In this document: positions 60,801-64,000 of the stretch, one piece after another
How the letters are laid out: each line of letters starts with the position of its first letter
How positions within the stretch are numbered: position 1 is the first letter of the stretch
Assembly (NCBI RefSeq): GCF_000004195.4
Contig: NC_030683.2
Span: 81,794,910 to 81,858,909, forward strand
DNA: 64,000 nucleotides
Source of the DNA: Xenopus tropicalis
Lineage: Eukaryota; Chordata; Amphibia; Anura; Pipidae
Direction of reading: 5' to 3'
Program-made: the position numbers and the translations under genes
Notes under the pieces: model-generated
What the model was told of the DNA's origin: nothing
Databases searched by the model: none
Seen by the model: only the letters and a program-made list of their open reading frames with translations

Positions 60801-60910
60801 CACCAACCATGCCCTCCCCCATACCACAGCACTCCCCATCCCTTCACAGACTGCAGAGACCCACTCCCTTTCGCAGTGTCTTGGCTGTATTTCTATATTT
60901 TAAAAAATGT

Positions 60911-60941
<31 letters not shown>

Positions 60942-61430
60942 AATAAGGACAAATGGAGCAAAAGAAACAGAAAAAACTTGATGATAAAATACATTTTTGT
61001 ATGAAAAATAGCTATTTTCTTCTTCGGGATAAAAAAAATTAAGAAAAGAAATATGCATTTTATCTATGGAACCTGAGAAGAGCGCGTGATAAATACATGC
61101 TGTTTACACTCTTGATATAACTTGAGGCAAGTGCAATGATGTTAGGGTTGATGGTACGGTCTGTGGCTGTGTGCCTGGAGCTGGATGAGTACTAACTGTG
61201 TGTTCTGGAGACAGAAAAATAATTAGGATAGGGCTAGGACTGTGTAACAAGGGAAAGATCAAGAGCTAGAGAAAGTTACAGTGTGCACAGCTGACAGAAA
61301 TATAGGTCCCCTATTGAGACTGACAACTGGCCGAGCTCCTGCAAGTTACAGGAAAGCTATGGATATTCTTTTTATAATGCACAAAAGCCATGATTAACCT
61401 GTAAAATAAAGCCTTCTAAACTGTGATATC
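60801..61430 (+). other. dscaml1: dscaml1 3' UTR (proximal)
   Basis: Begins after the stop codon. A genomic run of about 26 A lies at 60911-60936. The first canonical AATAAA is at 61405-61410, so a poly(A) site around 61425 is plausible. Other AATAAA hexamers at 62649-62654 and 63937-63942 could extend the UTR. Confidence 0.65.
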
Positions 61431-62750
61431 ATTGGTTTTTTGAAATACTGCTAACCCTGTTTTGGAATATACAAATGGTAGACATTAGCTCTGAGTTCCA
61501 CAGCATGTTTAAAAGCACATGTTTAAAAGCACTCAGCCTGTGGCTTTATGCCTTTATAAAGTCTTAAAACTCCCAGGTAACTTCTATATCAGAATTTCCA
61601 GGAAAGCTGTACAGTCCTTCTGGCCAATGACTTTATACACATGCAGATGATCAGATAGATCAACTAAAATAGCTTTGGGTCCATGCACAAGCTACAGTTC
61701 AAGTTAGGTTTTGGGCAGTTTTAGCTTTTAGAACGAAAATCTGAAGGTGGGCTGTGCGGCTCAGGTCTGGAACTGTAAAGAATACATGAACTGAGTGTGA
61801 ATGTTTGCTGGAGCCCCGACAGGGGCTGGGATGTTTTTGATAGCAATGGTGTGGGTTCCAATGCTTACCAGAACAATGAAAATGAGTTAAAATAAGGTGA
61901 CTTGCAAAATGTACAACCATTGTTTTCTACATATGCATACTAGAATATTGCAAGTTTTAATGTCTTACCACTCGGTTTCTCTGCATGCTATGCAATGTTC
62001 TGCACTGAGCTGTATGTGCATGCTTGTACCTGCATATAGCACGGTGGTATAGTCAAGGGTAATTACCACCCCTGTGGGTGAAAAAAACAGGAAAAAAAAC
62101 CCTTGTGCCATTCGCTGAACAGCACAAAGCAGCTTTCAAAGTGTAAAATTACAGGAGTCGTCTGGTAGATAAAATTGTGGGCCCTTTAACACAGCCACCC
62201 CCACACAAATGGGAATGATTCATCGGTCAGGGGGCCACTAGCCTCTGTCTATCTGTTTGCCCCACCGGAGCTTCAGGGCCTTATGTCTCCTGTAGAATCA
62301 GAGAGTAAAAGGACATTCAAACTGAAAAATACATTATGCTTTGCTTTTTCCAAAATCAGCAAAAATGTTCATTATTATGTGCATTGTTATTCTAGAGGAC
62401 AAAACTGCATTTCAATGGTATAAATGACCAATGTCAATGCAGGCATTTTTCTGAAAATGAAATAGTGCAGTTTGGTTTTTTTGTAGCCCTGCAATGAGAC
62501 ACACTCTAATGATGAACTAAAACCTTCTTATCCAGATTAAGCATGGTTAACTGGTAGTCATTAGAACCTTTATAGAAACTAGTGGTAAGCAAAAGGGAAC
62601 GTAATTATACATTCACCTATTAAATGTCCAATTTGTAAGTGGAAGGAAAATAAATATGAAGGTTTAATGGCCCTTTAACACATCAGAATCTCTTATGGGA
62701 GCTCTCCTGGAGCACACTAGCAATTACTCTTTGTTTAACATACCAAACAC
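61431..62750. other. possible distal 3' UTR or intergenic sequence
   Basis: Moderately AT-rich, no MITE that I recognise and no coding frame of interest. It may belong to a longer dscaml1 3' UTR. Confidence 0.5.
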
Positions 62751-63490
62751 CACAGGATAGGCAATATTATGCATTCGAGTGGGGGCTCCGAGAGACACCC
62801 TATCACAGGTGAAGTCAATATAGCACAGGATAGGCAAGATTATGCATTCGAGTGGGGGCTCCGAGAGACACCCTATCACAGGTGAAGTCAATATAGCACA
62901 GGATAGGCAAGATTATGCATTAGAGTGGGGGCTCCGAGAGACACCCTATCACAGATGTAGTCAATATAGCACAGGATAGGCAAGATTATGCATTAGAGTG
63001 GGGGCTCCGAGAGACACCCTATCACAGATGTAGTCAATATAGCACAGGATAGGCAAGACTATGCATTAGAGTGGGGGGCTCCGAGAGACACCCTATCACA
63101 GATGAAGTCAATATAGCACAGGATAGGCAAGATTATGCATTAGAGTGGGGGCTCCGAGAGACACCCTATCACAGGTGAAGTCAATATAGCACAGGATAGG
63201 CAAGATTATGCATTAGAGTGGGGGCTCCGAGAGACACCCTATCACAGATGTAGTCAATATAGCACAGGATAGGCAAGATTATGCATTAGAGTGGGGGCTC
63301 CGAGAGACACCCTATCACAGATGTAGTCAATATAGCACAGGATAGGCAAGACTATGCATTAGAGTGGGGGGCTCCGAGAGACACCCTATCACAGATGAAG
63401 TCAATATAGCACAGGATAGGCAAGATTATGCATTAGAGTGGGGGCTCTGAGAGACACCCTATCACAAATTTGAATACAGCACAGGATAGG
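62751..63490. repeat. 73-bp tandem satellite, ten units
   Basis: Units start at 62751, 62824, 62897, 62970, 63043, 63117, 63190, 63263, 63336 and 63410, each cacaggataggcaagattat + gcattagagtgggggctccg + agagacaccctatcacag + gtgaagtcaatatag. Two units are 74 bp through one added G. A decayed partial unit follows to about 63507. Units 2-5 and 6-9 share the same order of variants. Confidence 0.95.
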
Positions 63491-63507
63491 CAAATCTATG
63501 CATTTTA

Positions 63508-64000
63508 AGATTTGAATAAAATGCTGTTTAAGTTTTTAGTGACCAAAATTGATTTATATGGAGAGAAAGCCTAGCATTTCTATAGGGAATAATGTACCCC
63601 CTATTACAAAATATAAGGATATTATAAGGTACTGAGGAGTCCCAGGACCATTTAAAGGCAAATGGCACAAGGAGGAGTGTTTTTTTATACAAGTCATGGA
63701 ATTCCTAGGTGACATAATATTTTACAAGATGGGGTACATTATCTGTTACAATACACAAGTTTATTAAATAACCCCATATCATTTATATAAATTGACATTA
63801 AAATGTCATGCCTTGCCTTGGAGTTAAGTGAACTGATACTCTTTGCTATCCTTTGCCTTAGAATCCTGTTCATAGTGTCAGGATTAAACAAAAAGTGGGA
63901 ATTGGAGCATTCTGACTGAATGCAAGTTTGTCCCAAAATAAAAGTCTTCATGGCTGCTTATTTGTGTTTTCAAACTGGAGTATCATAAAACTATGCATTT
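63508..64000. other. downstream sequence, nothing recognised
   Basis: AT-rich. It contains an AATAAA at 63937 that could be a distal polyadenylation signal or chance. Confidence 0.5.

Noticed and set aside
2101..60800. Assignment to DSCAM instead of DSCAML1
   Set aside because: Ig7 to Ig9 and the cytoplasmic tail read like DSCAML1 from memory, and the DSCAM Ig7 that I recall differs (for example ITWQKDG and [12 protein letters not shown]). An alignment would settle it.

Overview
The window is vertebrate nuclear DNA, most likely from a clawed frog (Xenopus; the compact introns would fit X. tropicalis, but the species is inferred). The evidence is its intron-exon structure with GT-AG junctions, together with frog-type interspersed repeats. 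These include TTAA-flanked T2-type MITEs beginning TTAAAGGAA, piggyBac-like termini beginning TTAACCCTTT, hAT MITEs with 8-bp target duplications, a Tc1 element and CR1 LINE tails.

One host gene occupies almost the whole window on the + strand: dscaml1 (Down syndrome cell adhesion molecule-like 1). Thirty consecutive coding exons run from 2101 to the stop codon at 60798-60800. They encode 1,873 residues: the end of Ig2, Ig3 to Ig9, FN1 to FN4, Ig10, FN5 and FN6, one membrane segment and a cytoplasmic tail ending in the PDZ-ligand sequence SYTLV. Every splice phase closes and the summed frame is intact, so I see no sign of a pseudogene. The first exons (signal peptide, Ig1, start of Ig2) lie upstream of the window. 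DSCAML1 is preferred over DSCAM because Ig7 to Ig9 and the tail read like DSCAML1, from memory of the family.

The introns carry the variety. 0-10.8 kb has T2-type MITEs, a CpG-rich foldback, a hairpin repeat and an 830-bp TTAA element with 100-bp inverted repeats. 12.7-13.9 kb has a 5'-truncated CR1 LINE with an open 3' reverse-transcriptase frame. 16.5-17.8 kb has a minisatellite and a giant palindrome built from TATAAATA units. 24.9-25.5 kb has two hAT MITEs 68 bp apart. 26.5-30.96 kb has a minisatellite of about 40-bp units, split by a 983-bp solo LTR. 33.3 kb has a GC-rich hAT MITE. 34.7-36.4 kb has a nearly complete Tc1 transposon with a single in-frame TGA. 40.7-44 kb has nested palindromic MITEs and a piggyBac-like element. 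52.6-52.9 kb has a MITE with a perfect 36-bp internal hairpin. 54.7-55.2 kb is a 500-bp polypurine tract beside the membrane exon. 59.7-60.3 kb has an L2-like LINE relic.

Downstream of the stop lie the 3' UTR, with an AATAAA at 61405, and a 73-bp satellite at 62.75-63.5 kb with a four-unit higher-order pattern. I found no tRNA, rRNA, CRISPR or second host gene, and no clearly new biological system. The most unusual items are the structured tandem arrays, the near-intact Tc1 element and a NAGNAG acceptor in the dscaml1 tail.
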